A stretch of 64,000 nt of DNA, from assembly GCA_026932235.1 (NCBI GenBank), contig JAIXKR010000120.1, positions 45,377-109,376 of the forward strand, read 5' to 3'. Position 1 is the stretch's first letter. Each line of letters begins with the position of its first letter. The notes below the pieces were generated by a model, which was not told where the DNA came from, ran no database searches, and was given only the letters and a program-made list of their open reading frames with translations. Origin of the DNA: Burkholderiales bacterium (lineage in GTDB: Bacteria; Pseudomonadota; Gammaproteobacteria; Burkholderiales; Burkholderiaceae_C). This document shows, piece by piece, positions 45,776-54,922 of the stretch. Both the position numbers and the translations under genes were made by a program.

Positions 45776-47503
45776 ATGTATCGCTACACCGACTTCGACC
45801 GCCAGTTCGTGCGTGCCCGCGCCGCGCAGTTCCGCGACCAGTTGCGCCGGCATCGCGACGGTGAGTTGAGCGACGACGAACTGCGCCCGCTGCGGGTGCA
45901 GAACGGCTGGTACATCCAGCGCCATGCGCCGATGCTGCGCATCGCCGTGCCCTACGGCGAGATCGCCTCGCGGCAGTTGCGCATGCTGGCGCGCATCGCG
46001 CGCGAACACGACCTGCGCGACGCCGGCACGCCGCAGGAGCGCGGCGGCTACGGCCATTTCACGACGCGCCACAACCTGCAGTTCAACTGGATTCCACTCG
46101 CCGAAGCCGCGGATGTGATGGACAAGCTCGCCGAGGTCGACATGCACGGCATCCAGACCAGCGGCAACTGCATCCGCAACATCACCACCGATGCCTTTGC
46201 CGGCTTCGCGCCCGACGAGGAGGTCGATCCCCGGCCCTATGCCGAGATCCTGCGCCAGTGGAGCACGCTGCACCCCGAGTTCGCCTTCCTGCCGCGCAAG
46301 TTCAAGATCGCCATCTTCGGCGCCGCCGAGGACCGTGCCGCCAGCGGCTGGCACGACATCGGGCTGCAGCTTCATCGCAACGAGGCCGGTGAGGTCGGCT
46401 TTCGCGTGTGGGCCGGCGGCGGCATGGGCCGCACGCCCATCGTCGCCACCCTCATGGCCGACTTCGTGCCCTGGGCGCAGGTCCTCGTCTACATCGAGGC
46501 CATCGTGCGCGTCTACAACCTGCACGGCCGGCGCGACAACGCCTTCAAGGCGCGCATCAAGATTCTCGTCAAGGCCGAGGGCCAGCGCTTCGTCGACCGG
46601 GTCAACGCCGAGTTCGCCGCACTGCTCGAAAGCGACCTCATGGCCGGCGCGCACATCATTCCCCAGGCCGAGCTCGACCGCGTCGCCGCCTGCTTCCCGA
46701 ACGCCCCGCCGCTGCCGGCGCTGCCGCCCGAGCCGCTGCCGGCCGACACGCCGCTGGCCTACCGCCGCTGGCTCGAGCGCAACGTGCATGCGCACCGCTT
46801 TCCCGGCTACCGCGCGGTGACGCTCTCGCTCAAGCGCGTCGGCCAGGCGCCGGGCGACGCCACGGCAGCGCAGATGGAGGCCGCCGCCGACCTCGCCGAC
46901 CGCTTCAGCCTGGGCGAGTTGCGCGTCTCGCACGACCAGAACCTGCTCCTGCCCTGGGTGCCGCAGACGGCGCTGCGCGCCCTCTGGGAGCAGGCGCGTG
47001 CGCACGGCTTCGCCACGCCCAACATCGGCCTGCTCACCGACATGATCACCTGCCCCGGCGGCGACGTCTGCGCGCTCGCCAACGCGCGCTCGCTGCCGGT
47101 GGCCGCGGCGATCACCGAGCGCTTCGACGACCTCGACCGCCTCTACGACATCGGCGACATCGACCTGCACATCAGCGGCTGCATCAACAGCTGCGGCCAC
47201 CACCACAGCGGCCACATCGGCATCCTCGGCGTCGACAAGGACGGCAGCGAGTGGTACCAGGTCACGGTGGGCGGCGCCGACGGCTCGGTGCTCAGCGGTC
47301 CGGCGGCGACCGGCCGCATCGTCGGCCCGGCGTTCGCCGCCGACGAGGTCCCCGAGGTGGTGGAGGCGCTGATCGAGCTCTATCGGCGCGAACGCGCCCC
47401 GGGCGAGCACTTCGTCGACCTCGTGCGCCGCCTGGATGCGCGCACGCTGCGCCAGGCCACCGACGCCGCGCGCCAGCACACCGCGCACCCGCAGCCGGCC
47501 TGA
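45776..47503 (+). CDS. cysI: Assimilatory sulfite reductase hemoprotein (nitrite/sulfite reductase family)
   Basis: The enzyme reduces sulfite to sulfide at a siroheme-[4Fe-4S] centre. The 575-residue protein has two ferredoxin-like half domains (RGGYGHFTTRHNLQFNWIP, about 97-115, is the first siroheme-arginine block). The four cluster cysteines lie in MITCPGGDVCALA and ISGCINSCGHHHSGHIG. No flavoprotein subunit (cysJ) is nearby. The ferredoxin and ferredoxin-NADP reductase encoded downstream could supply electrons. It is followed by the DUF934-CysH fusion. Confidence 0.93.
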   Translation: MYRYTDFDRQFVRARAAQFRDQLRRHRDGELSDDELRPLRVQNGWYIQRHAPMLRIAVPYGEIASRQLRMLARIAREHDLRDAGTPQERGGYGHFTTRHNLQFNWIPLAEAADVMDKLAEVDMHGIQTSGNCIRNITTDAFAGFAPDEEVDPRPYAEILRQWSTLHPEFAFLPRKFKIAIFGAAEDRAASGWHDIGLQLHRNEAGEVGFRVWAGGGMGRTPIVATLMADFVPWAQVLVYIEAIVRVYNLHGRRDNAFKARIKILVKAEGQRFVDRVNAEFAALLESDLMAGAHIIPQAELDRVAACFPNAPPLPALPPEPLPADTPLAYRRWLERNVHAHRFPGYRAVTLSLKRVGQAPGDATAAQMEAAADLADRFSLGELRVSHDQNLLLPWVPQTALRALWEQARAHGFATPNIGLLTDMITCPGGDVCALANARSLPVAAAITERFDDLDRLYDIGDIDLHISGCINSCGHHHSGHIGILGVDKDGSEWYQVTVGGADGSVLSGPAATGRIVGPAFAADEVPEVVEALIELYRRERAPGEHFVDLVRRLDARTLRQATDAARQHTAHPQPA

Positions 47504-47544
47504 TCCCCACCCGGACCCGCCCGCCGACTTCCAGAGAACCAAGC

Positions 47545-48726
47545 ATGCAGTTCGTTCCCGCCCAGGATCCTCTCCTGCGCTCCCCGACCGGAGGAGAGGC
47601 CGCGCCGTCGCCCCATGCCAACGCCCTGCTCACGCTCGCGCAATGGCAGGCGGCGTGCGACGGCTGGCCTCGGGGCGTGCCGGTCGCCGTCGCGCTCGAG
47701 AACACGGTCGACGTGACCGCGCTCGGCACGCTGCTCGAGCGCGTGGACCTCCTCGTGCTGCAGTTCCCGAAGTGGACCGACGGCCGCGCCTATTCGCAGG
47801 CGCGGCTGCTGCGCAGCCGCGTCGGCTATCGCGGCCGGCTGCGCGCGGCCGGTGACGTCATCGTCGACATGCTGCCGCTGCTGCAGCGCAACGGCTTCGA
47901 CGAAGTGCAGCTGCGCGCGGACCAGTCCGAGGCGCAGGCGCGCAAGGCGCTGCACTACTTCGCAGGCCACTACCAGGACGACGTCACGCGCACGCCCGTC
48001 AAGGACGACGCCGTGCGCGCGCACAGGACGCCGGGGTTCGAGCAGCGCGTGGCGCAGTCGTTGCAACTGCTGCACCAGGCGGCGCAGGCGCACCCGGGCC
48101 GCATCGTCCAGGCGACGAGCCTGGGTGTCGAAGGCATGGTGATCACCGACCTGATCGCGCGTCACGGTCTGCCCGTGGCGGTGGCGACGCTGGACACCGG
48201 CGCGTTGCACGCCGAGACGCTGGCCTTGATCCCGGCGATCGCGCAGCGCTACGGCATCCGCGTCGAGCGCTTCGCGCCGCGACCGCTGGACGTACAGCGC
48301 TTCGTGCAGGAGCACGGGCCCCTGGCGATGCGCCGCAGCGTCGAACTGCGTCATGCCTGCTGCGCGCTGCGAAAGCTCGAGCCGATGCGGCGCCTGCTGC
48401 AGGGGCGCGACGCCTGGATCACCGGGCTGCGGCGCGACCAGTCCGAGCACCGTGCCCAGGTACCGCTGCACGAGACCGACCACGACGGCCGCGCCAAGTA
48501 CTACCCGCTGGCGCACTGGAGCGACGCCGACGTCTGGCACTACGTGCGCGTGCACGAGGTGCCCTACAACCCGCTGCACGACCAGGGCTTCCCGAGCATC
48601 GGCTGCCAGCCCTGCACGCGCGCCGTCGCCCCGGGCGAGGACTTCCGCGCCGGACGCTGGTGGTGGGAACAGGACGGCAGGCGCGAGTGCGGGCTGCACA
48701 GCCGCCCGCAGCCGCTGGCCGCATGA
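47545..48726 (+). CDS. cysH: DUF934-CysH fusion: adenylyl-sulfate reductase
   Basis: The 393-residue protein joins two units that are normally separate genes. Residues 1-140 are a DUF934 domain (VDLLVLQFPKWTDGRAYSQA, then DVIVDMLPLLQRNGFDEVQL). Residues 160-393 are CysH, with the substrate loop ATSLGVEGMVITDLI and LDTGALHAETL. The cysteine pattern CC (in RHACCALRKLEP) and CxxC (in GCQPCTR) marks [4Fe-4S] APS reductases, so APS rather than PAPS is the likely substrate. Its stop overlaps the next gene's ATG. DUF934 is genetically linked to sulfite reduction but its role is unproven. Confidence 0.92.
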   Translation: MQFVPAQDPLLRSPTGGEAAPSPHANALLTLAQWQAACDGWPRGVPVAVALENTVDVTALGTLLERVDLLVLQFPKWTDGRAYSQARLLRSRVGYRGRLRAAGDVIVDMLPLLQRNGFDEVQLRADQSEAQARKALHYFAGHYQDDVTRTPVKDDAVRAHRTPGFEQRVAQSLQLLHQAAQAHPGRIVQATSLGVEGMVITDLIARHGLPVAVATLDTGALHAETLALIPAIAQRYGIRVERFAPRPLDVQRFVQEHGPLAMRRSVELRHACCALRKLEPMRRLLQGRDAWITGLRRDQSEHRAQVPLHETDHDGRAKYYPLAHWSDADVWHYVRVHEVPYNPLHDQGFPSIGCQPCTRAVAPGEDFRAGRWWWEQDGRRECGLHSRPQPLAA

Positions 48727-49508
48727 GACGCCGCGCGATGGGACGCGTGATCTTCATCGGCGCCGGACCGGGCGCCGCCGACCTCATCACACTGCGCGGC
48801 GCGCAGCGCCTGGCGAGCGCACAGGTGGTGCTCTTCGACGCCCTCACCGACCCTGCGCTGCGCGACTGGGCGCCCGCCGCGCGCTGGATCGACGTCGGCA
48901 AGCGCGGCTACGCGCACGCCACCGCGCAGCCCGCGATCGACGCCCTGCTCGTGGCCATGGCCAAGGCGCACGACATCGTGGTGCGCCTGAAGGGGGGCGA
49001 TCCCGGCGTCTTCGGACGCCTCGAGGAGGAACTGCTGGCGCTGCGGGAAGCGGGTATCGATTGCGAGGTGGTGCCGGGGATCACGGCCGCGCTGGCGGCA
49101 GCCGCCGGCATCCAGCGCCCGCTCACGCGTCGCGGCCAGGGCCGCAGCGTGAGCCTGGCCACGGCAGTCACCCACGATGGCGCGGACGACCTGCGCTGCG
49201 CCGCGCCCCCTCCCGCCGGGTACCACGGTCGGGCCGATACCGAGGTCTACTACATGGCCGGGCGCCGGCTCGCCCGGCTCGGCCGCCGCCTGCGGGCGCG
49301 CGGCTGGCCGGCCGACGCGCCGGTGAGCGTCGTCTCGCGCGCGGGCTGGCCCGATGAGCTGCACAGCGACCACGCGCTGCACGCCCTGGGCTGTGCGGCG
49401 CTGCTGCATGCCGGACGGCCCACGGTGGTGACGGTCGGCGTGGGTGCCACGCCCTTGACACGAACGAGCCGGGCCGGCAAGACCCTGATGCCGGAGCCCG
49501 CACGCTGA
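48723..49508 (+). CDS. cobA: Uroporphyrinogen-III C-methyltransferase (siroheme synthesis)
   Basis: SUMT makes precorrin-2, the first step to siroheme, the cofactor of the sulfite reductase two genes upstream. The 261-residue protein has GRVIFIGAGPGAADLITL, VVRLKGGDPGVFGRLEEE and VVPGITAALAAAAGI. It lacks the N-terminal dehydrogenase/chelatase domain of CysG, so those steps need another gene. The ATG at 48723 overlaps the cysH stop as ATGA. The ATG at 48738 is an alternative start. Confidence 0.92.
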   Translation: MRRRAMGRVIFIGAGPGAADLITLRGAQRLASAQVVLFDALTDPALRDWAPAARWIDVGKRGYAHATAQPAIDALLVAMAKAHDIVVRLKGGDPGVFGRLEEELLALREAGIDCEVVPGITAALAAAAGIQRPLTRRGQGRSVSLATAVTHDGADDLRCAAPPPAGYHGRADTEVYYMAGRRLARLGRRLRARGWPADAPVSVVSRAGWPDELHSDHALHALGCAALLHAGRPTVVTVGVGATPLTRTSRAGKTLMPEPAR

Positions 49509-49635
49509 TCGGTAGAAACCCCCTCACCCTAGAATTCACCGAGCGCGCCGTGCCTCTGGTCGGCACAGCGTGCCGGTGCCGCGATTTCGCAGGTCGTGGC
49601 CGGTTCATCCCGTCCAAGCTCTCGAATTCCGCACC

Positions 49636-49959
49636 ATGACCCACGTCGTTCTCGATTCCTGCATCCGCTGCAAGTACACCGATTGCGTCGATGTCTGCCC
49701 CGTCGACGCCTTTCGCGAAGGGCCCAACTTCCTCGCCATCGACCCCGACGAGTGCATCGACTGCGCCGTCTGCATCCCCGAGTGCCCGGTGAACGCCATC
49801 GTTCCCGAGGAAGACGTGCCGGGCGACCAGCTCGGCTACATCGACCTCAATGCCGAGCTCGCCAAGAAGTGGCCGACGATCACCAAGCGCAAACCCGCCC
49901 TGGCCGACGCCGATGACTGGAAAGACCGGAAGAACAAGCTCCCCTACCTGATTCGCTGA
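49636..49959 (+). CDS. fdxA: 7Fe ferredoxin FdxA
   Basis: The 107-residue ferredoxin has a [3Fe-4S]/[4Fe-4S] cysteine pattern: [18 protein letters not shown] and [18 protein letters not shown]-terminal extension common in the FdxA family follows ([17 protein letters not shown]). It is cytoplasmic. It lies 12 bases upstream of a ferredoxin-NADP reductase, a natural redox partner. Together with cysI they suggest a ferredoxin-linked sulfite reduction route. Confidence 0.95.
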   Translation: MTHVVLDSCIRCKYTDCVDVCPVDAFREGPNFLAIDPDECIDCAVCIPECPVNAIVPEEDVPGDQLGYIDLNAELAKKWPTITKRKPALADADDWKDRKNKLPYLIR

Positions 49960-49971
49960 GCCCGCGAGTCC

Positions 49972-51087
49972 ATGCCGACGAGGATCATGAAGCCCACTCC
50001 GAACCCTGCCGTGACCGACGCCGCCCGCAGCCACGACGGCCCCATCGAGACCGACGCCGTGATCATCGGCGCCGGCCCCGTCGGGCTCTTCCAGGTCTTC
50101 GAACTGGGCCTTCTCGAGATCAAGGCCCACGTCGTCGACTCGCTGGGCTACCCGGGCGGCCAGTGCATCGAGCTCTACCCGGACAAGCCCATCTACGACA
50201 TCCCCGCGGTGCCGGTGTGCACCGGCAAGGAACTGACGGACAACCTGCTCAAGCAGATCGAGCCCTTCGGCGCGAGCTTCCATTTCGGGCAGGAGGTCGG
50301 CGTCGTGCGCAAGGAGGCTGACGGCCGCTTTTTCGTCGAAACGAGCAAGGGCACGCGCTTCCTGACGAAGACGGTCTTCATCGCCGGCGGCGTCGGCTCC
50401 TTCCAGCCGCGCACGCTCAAGGTCGACGGCATCGAGAAGTTCGACGGCACGCAGCTCTTCTACCGCGTGCGCAACCCGGCGCAGTTCGCGGGGAGGAACC
50501 TCGTCATCGTCGGCGGCGGCGACTCGGCGCTGGACTGGACGCTGAACTTCGTGCAGGACGGCCCGAACAAGGCCGAGAGCGTGATCCTGCTGCACCGGCG
50601 CGATGGCTTTCGTGCCGCGCCCGCCAGCGTGGCACGCATGCGCGAACTCTGCGACGCGCTCGAGATGCAGTTCATGGTCGGCCAGGTCAGCGGCTTCGAG
50701 GAGCAGGACGGACGCCTCGCGTCGATCAAGGTCACCGGCGGCGACGGCGTCACGCGCGTCGTGCCGCTGGACATGCTGCTCGTCTTCTTCGGCCTCAGCC
50801 CCAAGCTCGGCCCGATCGCGCAGTGGGGCCTGGAGATCGAGCGCAAGCAGATCGTCGTCGACACCGCGAAGTTCGAGACCAGCATCCCGGGGATCTTCGC
50901 CGTCGGCGACATCAACACCTACCCGGGCAAGAAGAAGCTCATCCTCTCGGGCTTCCACGAAGCCGCGCTCGCCGCGTTCGCCGCCTCGCCCTACGTCTTC
51001 CCGGACAAGCGCGTGATGCTGCAGTACACCACCACCAGTCCCAAGCTGCACAAGGTGCTGGGGGTCGAGTCGCCGGTGTTCGACTGA
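49972..51087 (+). CDS. Ferredoxin-NADP+ reductase, thioredoxin-reductase-like type
   Basis: The 371-residue flavoprotein has the FAD loop [40 protein letters not shown] and the NADPH loop [17 protein letters not shown]. The FAD-end block is [20 protein letters not shown]. It lacks the CxxC pair of thioredoxin reductases, as expected of the bacterial TrxR-like FNR group. An ATG 15 bases downstream (49987) is an alternative start. A strong terminator follows. Confidence 0.93.
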   Translation: MPTRIMKPTPNPAVTDAARSHDGPIETDAVIIGAGPVGLFQVFELGLLEIKAHVVDSLGYPGGQCIELYPDKPIYDIPAVPVCTGKELTDNLLKQIEPFGASFHFGQEVGVVRKEADGRFFVETSKGTRFLTKTVFIAGGVGSFQPRTLKVDGIEKFDGTQLFYRVRNPAQFAGRNLVIVGGGDSALDWTLNFVQDGPNKAESVILLHRRDGFRAAPASVARMRELCDALEMQFMVGQVSGFEEQDGRLASIKVTGGDGVTRVVPLDMLLVFFGLSPKLGPIAQWGLEIERKQIVVDTAKFETSIPGIFAVGDINTYPGKKKLILSGFHEAALAAFAASPYVFPDKRVMLQYTTTSPKLHKVLGVESPVFD

Positions 51088-51122
51088 CGCGCCAGGCCCG
51101 GCGAAGAAGGCCCGGCGAAGAA

Positions 51123-51146
51123 GGCCCGCCTCGCGCGGGCCTTTTT
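51123..51146 (+). terminator. Intrinsic terminator after the ferredoxin reductase gene
   Basis: GGCCCGC and GCGGGCC form a 7-bp stem around a 5-base loop, followed by five Ts. It lies 36 bases after the stop. Two tandem copies of GGCCCGGCGAAGAA stand directly before the stem. Confidence 0.9.
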
Positions 51147-51207
51147 GCATGGCGCGCCCTCGCACGCGGCTATCATCGCCGCCGGCCGTGTCCGCTGGCA
51201 CGGCCAT

Positions 51208-51299
51208 CCTCGCTGGGGGTGCTGCCCCGGTCCTCGCGGCCGGAGCGGCTGAGAAAGTCCCTTTGAACCTGATTGAGGTAATCCTCGCGCAGGGAAGCA
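51208..51299 (+). promoter_or_regulatory. TPP (thiamine pyrophosphate) riboswitch
   Basis: The THI-box core is unmistakable: GGGGGTGC at 51215-51222, CTGAGA at 51249-51254, CCCTTTGAACCTGAT at 51259-51273, GAGGTAATCC, and GCGCAGGGAAGC to 51298. TPP riboswitches shut genes off when thiamine pyrophosphate is plentiful. The 80 bases to the start codon hold no clear terminator, so masking of the ribosome site is more likely. The controlled gene is a TonB-dependent receptor. Confidence 0.95.
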
Positions 51300-51380
51300 G
51301 CCGGATCCGGGCGCCGCGTTTTCTCCCTCGTCGCCCACCCGTTCGCGTTGCCCACCTGCCATCGACCGAGAAGGCTCACG

Positions 51381-53540
51381 ATGGCATCGTCCACACATTC
51401 ATCCGTCCGCATCGCGCCGCACCCGCGGCGCACTCCGCCCGCACTCGCGGCCCTGCTCTTCGTCTGCGCCGCGCTGCCGCTGCCGGCGGCCGCCGACGAC
51501 CCGCCGACGCAGACCGTCACCATCACCGGACGCAGCAGCAGCAACAGCGCGTCGATCTCCGGCTTCGGCGACGTGCCGCTTGCGCGCGCGCCGTTCGCGG
51601 CCACCGTCATCACGACCAGCCAGCTCGCGGACGCCGGCATCACGGGCCTGGGCGAACTCACGCGGCTGGACGCCGGCACCACCGACGCCTACAACGCCCC
51701 GGGCTACTGGGGCCTGATGGCGGTACGCGGCTTCACGCTCGACCCCAGCGCCAACGTGCGCCGCGACGGCTTGCCGATCAACGCCGAGACGGCGCTGCCG
51801 CTGGCCAACAAGCGCGCGCTCGAACTGCTCAAGGGCACGAGCGGGCTGCAGGCCGGAACCAGCGCACCGGGCGGCCTCGTGAACCTCAGCGTCAAGCGCC
51901 CCGCGGGCCACCTGCGCCAGGCGAGCCTGGCGTGGCAGCAGGACGAGAACCTGATCGCCGCCGTCGACCTCGGTGACGGCGACACCGCCTTCGGCTGGCG
52001 CGTCAACGCCGAGATCGGCCACCTGCAGCCGCGCCTGCACGACAGCCGCGGCAACCGCCGACTGCTGGCACTCGCCGTCGATGCCGAGCCCGTGGCCGGC
52101 ACGCTGCTGGAGGCCGAGATCGAATACAGCCGCCAGAGCCAGCCCAGCACGCCCGGCTTCAGCCTGCTGGGCGACCGCCTGCCAAGCGCGCGCGACATCG
52201 ACCCGCGCACCAACCTCAACAACCAGCCCTGGTCGCTGCCGATGGTGATGGCCGGACGCACCGGCTCGCTGCGGCTGACGCAGGCGCTGGCGGGCGAATG
52301 GCGCTTCGTCGCGCACGCGATGCGCCAGCGCCTCTCCAGCGACGACCGCATCGCCTTCCCCTTCGGCTGCAGCAGCGAGGACGACTACACGCGCTACTGC
52401 AGCGACGGCAGCTTCGACCTCTACGACTTCCGCAGCGAGAACGAGCGCCGAACCAGCGACGCGTTCGAGCTCTCGCTGCAGGGGCGCGCGCGGCTCGCCG
52501 GCATCGAGCACGCGCTGCGCCTGGGCGTGCTGCAGTCGCGCCAGCGTGCGCGCTTCGATCGCCAGGCCTACAACTGGGTCGGCATCGGCCGCATCGACGG
52601 CAGCGTCGTGCTGCCCGCGGACCCCACACTCACCGACGAGAACACCGACCGTGACGAGCGCAGCACCGAGCTGCAGTTGCAGGACCACGCCGCGATCAGC
52701 TCCGAACTCGGCCTCTGGTTCGGCGTGCGCCATACGCGGCTGGACCGGCGCAGCGTGCGCACCGACGGCTCCCGCGCCACGTCCTACGAGCAGTCCTTCA
52801 CCACGCCGTGGCTGGCTGCAAGCTGGGCCCTCACCGCCGACACCCTCGCCTACGCGAGCTGGGGCCAGGGCATCGAGAGCACCGTGGCGCCCAATCGCAG
52901 CCGCTACACCAACGCCGGACAAGCGCTCTCGGCGCTGCGCAGCCGCGGCGTCGAACTCGGGCTCAAGCAGCGCAGCGCCGTGCTCGACTGGAGTCTTGCG
53001 GCCTTCGACATCCGCCGCCCCGAGTGGGCCGACATCGGCAGCTGCAGCGACGACGCCAGCTGCACCCGCCAGGCCGACGGCGATTCGCGCCATCGCGGCC
53101 TGGAGGCGGAGGCCGAATGGCGCGCCGGTGCCTGGAGCCTGCGCGGCAGCGCACTCTGGCTGCGCGCACGCCGCGAAGGCTCGGCGCAGGCGGGGCTCAA
53201 CGGCATGCAACCGACCAACGTGCCCGCACGCAGCCTGAAGGCGCAGGCCGCCTACAACGTCAGCGCCGTTCCCGGTCTGGCGCTGCTGGCCTTCCTCACC
53301 CACGAGGGCCGGCGCATGGTGTTGCCCGACAACCGCATCGCCACACCGGGCTGGACGCGCATGGACCTCGCGCTGCGCTACGCGCACCGGCTCGGACAAC
53401 ACAGGCTCGTCTGGCGCGCGGGCGTCGACAACCTCGCCGACGCGCGCGCCTGGAAGGAGTCACCCTACCAGTACGGCCACGCCTACCTCTACCCGCTCGC
53501 CCCCCGCACCTGGTCGCTGAGCGTTCAGGCCACGCTCTGA
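51381..53540 (+). CDS. TonB-dependent outer membrane receptor, TPP-riboswitch controlled
   Basis: The 719-residue protein has a signal peptide (to about residue 38, PAAADDPP) and a plug domain (VRGFTLDPSANVRRDGLPIN, LELLKGTSGLQAGTSAPGG). A long beta-barrel follows, ending in the aromatic strand TWSLSVQATL. Plug and barrel resemble siderophore-type receptors. Because a TPP riboswitch sits directly upstream and no other gene follows, the likely cargo is thiamine or a precursor such as HMP. No inner-membrane thiamine transporter lies next to it. Confidence 0.93.
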   Translation: MASSTHSSVRIAPHPRRTPPALAALLFVCAALPLPAAADDPPTQTVTITGRSSSNSASISGFGDVPLARAPFAATVITTSQLADAGITGLGELTRLDAGTTDAYNAPGYWGLMAVRGFTLDPSANVRRDGLPINAETALPLANKRALELLKGTSGLQAGTSAPGGLVNLSVKRPAGHLRQASLAWQQDENLIAAVDLGDGDTAFGWRVNAEIGHLQPRLHDSRGNRRLLALAVDAEPVAGTLLEAEIEYSRQSQPSTPGFSLLGDRLPSARDIDPRTNLNNQPWSLPMVMAGRTGSLRLTQALAGEWRFVAHAMRQRLSSDDRIAFPFGCSSEDDYTRYCSDGSFDLYDFRSENERRTSDAFELSLQGRARLAGIEHALRLGVLQSRQRARFDRQAYNWVGIGRIDGSVVLPADPTLTDENTDRDERSTELQLQDHAAISSELGLWFGVRHTRLDRRSVRTDGSRATSYEQSFTTPWLAASWALTADTLAYASWGQGIESTVAPNRSRYTNAGQALSALRSRGVELGLKQRSAVLDWSLAAFDIRRPEWADIGSCSDDASCTRQADGDSRHRGLEAEAEWRAGAWSLRGSALWLRARREGSAQAGLNGMQPTNVPARSLKAQAAYNVSAVPGLALLAFLTHEGRRMVLPDNRIATPGWTRMDLALRYAHRLGQHRLVWRAGVDNLADARAWKESPYQYGHAYLYPLAPRTWSLSVQATL

Positions 53541-53567
53541 TCGCGAAGCCGCCGCCGAAAAGCACGC

Positions 53568-53573
53568 TATACT
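53568..53573 (+). promoter_or_regulatory. -10 element of tRNA-Asn
   Basis: TATACT stands 10 bases before the mature tRNA 5' end. No good -35 hexamer is visible 16-18 bases upstream, so the promoter call is partial. Confidence 0.4.
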
Positions 53574-53583
53574 GCGAGGCTAT

Positions 53584-53659
53584 TCCCCGATAGCTCAGTC
53601 GGTAGAGCGCCGGACTGTTAATCCGTAGGTCCCTGGTTCGAGCCCAGGTCGGGGAGCCA
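53584..53659 (+). tRNA. tRNA-Asn (GTT)
   Basis: A complete cloverleaf: acceptor arms TCCCCGA and TCGGGGA, D-arm GCTCAGTCGGTAGAGC, anticodon loop CTGTTAA with GTT at 53617-53619, T-arm CTGGTTCGAGCCCAG, discriminator G and an encoded CCA. A terminator begins within ten bases after it. Confidence 0.97.
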
Positions 53660-53667
53660 AGAAAATC

Positions 53668-53706
53668 AAGGGGTTGGCGATGTAAGTCGCCAACCCCTTC
53701 TCCTTT
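53668..53706 (+). terminator. Intrinsic terminator after tRNA-Asn
   Basis: AAGGGGTTGGCGA and TCGCCAACCCCTT form a perfect 13-bp stem with loop TGTAAG, followed by a pyrimidine run ending TTTT. It closes the tRNA-Asn transcript. The next 178 bases up to 53884 hold no gene that I can support. Confidence 0.9.
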
Positions 53707-53884
53707 TCGAGCTCCGTCGGCAGCCCCTCAGTCCGTGGCGGAGACCAAATCGAAGTCCCAGTCTGCCAGCACTGCGCCAAGCAAGGTGTCCCGTCACGAG
53801 AGCACGTTGAAGGCGTCGGGCGTCCTCCAGTAGCGACCAACAACCGTGCCGGACCCAGCCAAGCCCGGCATGTCTGCGTGGACT

Positions 53885-54922
53885 CTACGCAGCCTCGAAG
53901 GCTCGCTCAAGCAGCCCCCGCGCCGGTGCCGCATCATCAAGTGCGCTGAGAAACCTCTTTCGTTGCGCTCCCAGCACTTTTCTCATGGACCTTGGCAACT
54001 CGGCAGCCGCCTCGACCACCAGGTCCTCGTCTTGGTCTGCCAGGACGACCGCAAGCATTGCACCCTGGCGAATGTCCTTGGCCGCCTTCTCGGCGAAGCT
54101 GGTCCGTGCGAGTCCTGAATAGAACTTGTGCCACATGAACCGCTCCGGCGCGGGCACACGGACCGGCACGCAGTGTGTTCCGGCGAGCAGAGCCGCCTCT
54201 CTGGCGTCTTCGAGCAGGTAGTCGTAGTGAGCGACAGTCTGCGCATGCCAAGCCAGTGCAGGGATGGCGACCAGCCCGCCGGTTTCGTTTCCGTGCGTCA
54301 GCAGATCCACCCGCAAGCCTTCTGCGCCCGGCAGTTTCAGTGAGCTCGACGCACCATCAGGTGCAACAGCGGGTACCGGATGAAAGCCCATCCTGGTCTT
54401 TTCCATCACCTCCTGCAACGACCTCGGCGCAGCCAAGTGCAGCTGCTGGCCCGCCGCCAGGTCGATGTCCTGCGTGCGCGAGGTCACGGCACAAACGCCG
54501 AGTTCATTGAGCAGAGCCATGTAGCCCAGCGTCCCGACCAGGCAAAGCCCCGCCTGCAGCAGGCCGGCGTTGTGCAGCTCGACGAGGACATGACCCACGG
54601 CCTTGTCGGCCACCTGAAACTCGAGCTTGCGCAGCGTGCGCACCTGCGTGGCGACCCAACGGCTGAACTCGATGTCTGACCGGGCCCGCTCGAAGGTTTC
54701 GTCGTCACCATCGCGGCAGACAAGGTCCTCGACCTGCCGGCCGGCGGCGCTCTGGTAGGCACGGTACCAGTACGACCGCCCAGTCGCACTGCGCTTCACC
54801 AGCGTTCCGGCGCTTCCGGGAAGCAGCGGACCTGCGACGCGCACCCGCTCCTTCAGCTCGGCATACTGAGTTCGGAAGGCCAGCTCGTGAGACTGGAACA
54901 AGGGCCTACTGTGCGTCGCCAT
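53885..54922 (-). CDS. GSU2403-family nucleotidyltransferase-fold protein
   Basis: The 345-residue protein has the minimal nucleotidyltransferase hallmarks: a glycine-containing helix start CLVGTLGYMALLNELGV (about 130-146) and the metal site TSRTQDIDLA about 10 residues later. A C-terminal helical half contains RFMWHKFYSGLARTSF. This matches the GSU2403/NTP_transf_8 group, relatives of AbiEii-type toxins found mostly in accessory DNA. The biological role is not established. It lies alone in the segment between two tRNA genes, behind an inverted-repeat operator-like region. No AbiEi-like partner is recognisable upstream. Confidence 0.8.
   Translation of the reverse strand: MATHSRPLFQSHELAFRTQYAELKERVRVAGPLLPGSAGTLVKRSATGRSYWYRAYQSAAGRQVEDLVCRDGDDETFERARSDIEFSRWVATQVRTLRKLEFQVADKAVGHVLVELHNAGLLQAGLCLVGTLGYMALLNELGVCAVTSRTQDIDLAAGQQLHLAAPRSLQEVMEKTRMGFHPVPAVAPDGASSSLKLPGAEGLRVDLLTHGNETGGLVAIPALAWHAQTVAHYDYLLEDAREAALLAGTHCVPVRVPAPERFMWHKFYSGLARTSFAEKAAKDIRQGAMLAVVLADQDEDLVVEAAAELPRSMRKVLGAQRKRFLSALDDAAPARGLLERAFEAA

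Noticed and set aside
53595..53843. 82-codon minus-strand frame
   Set aside because: It runs through the tRNA-Asn gene and its terminator; such frames are a common annotation error.
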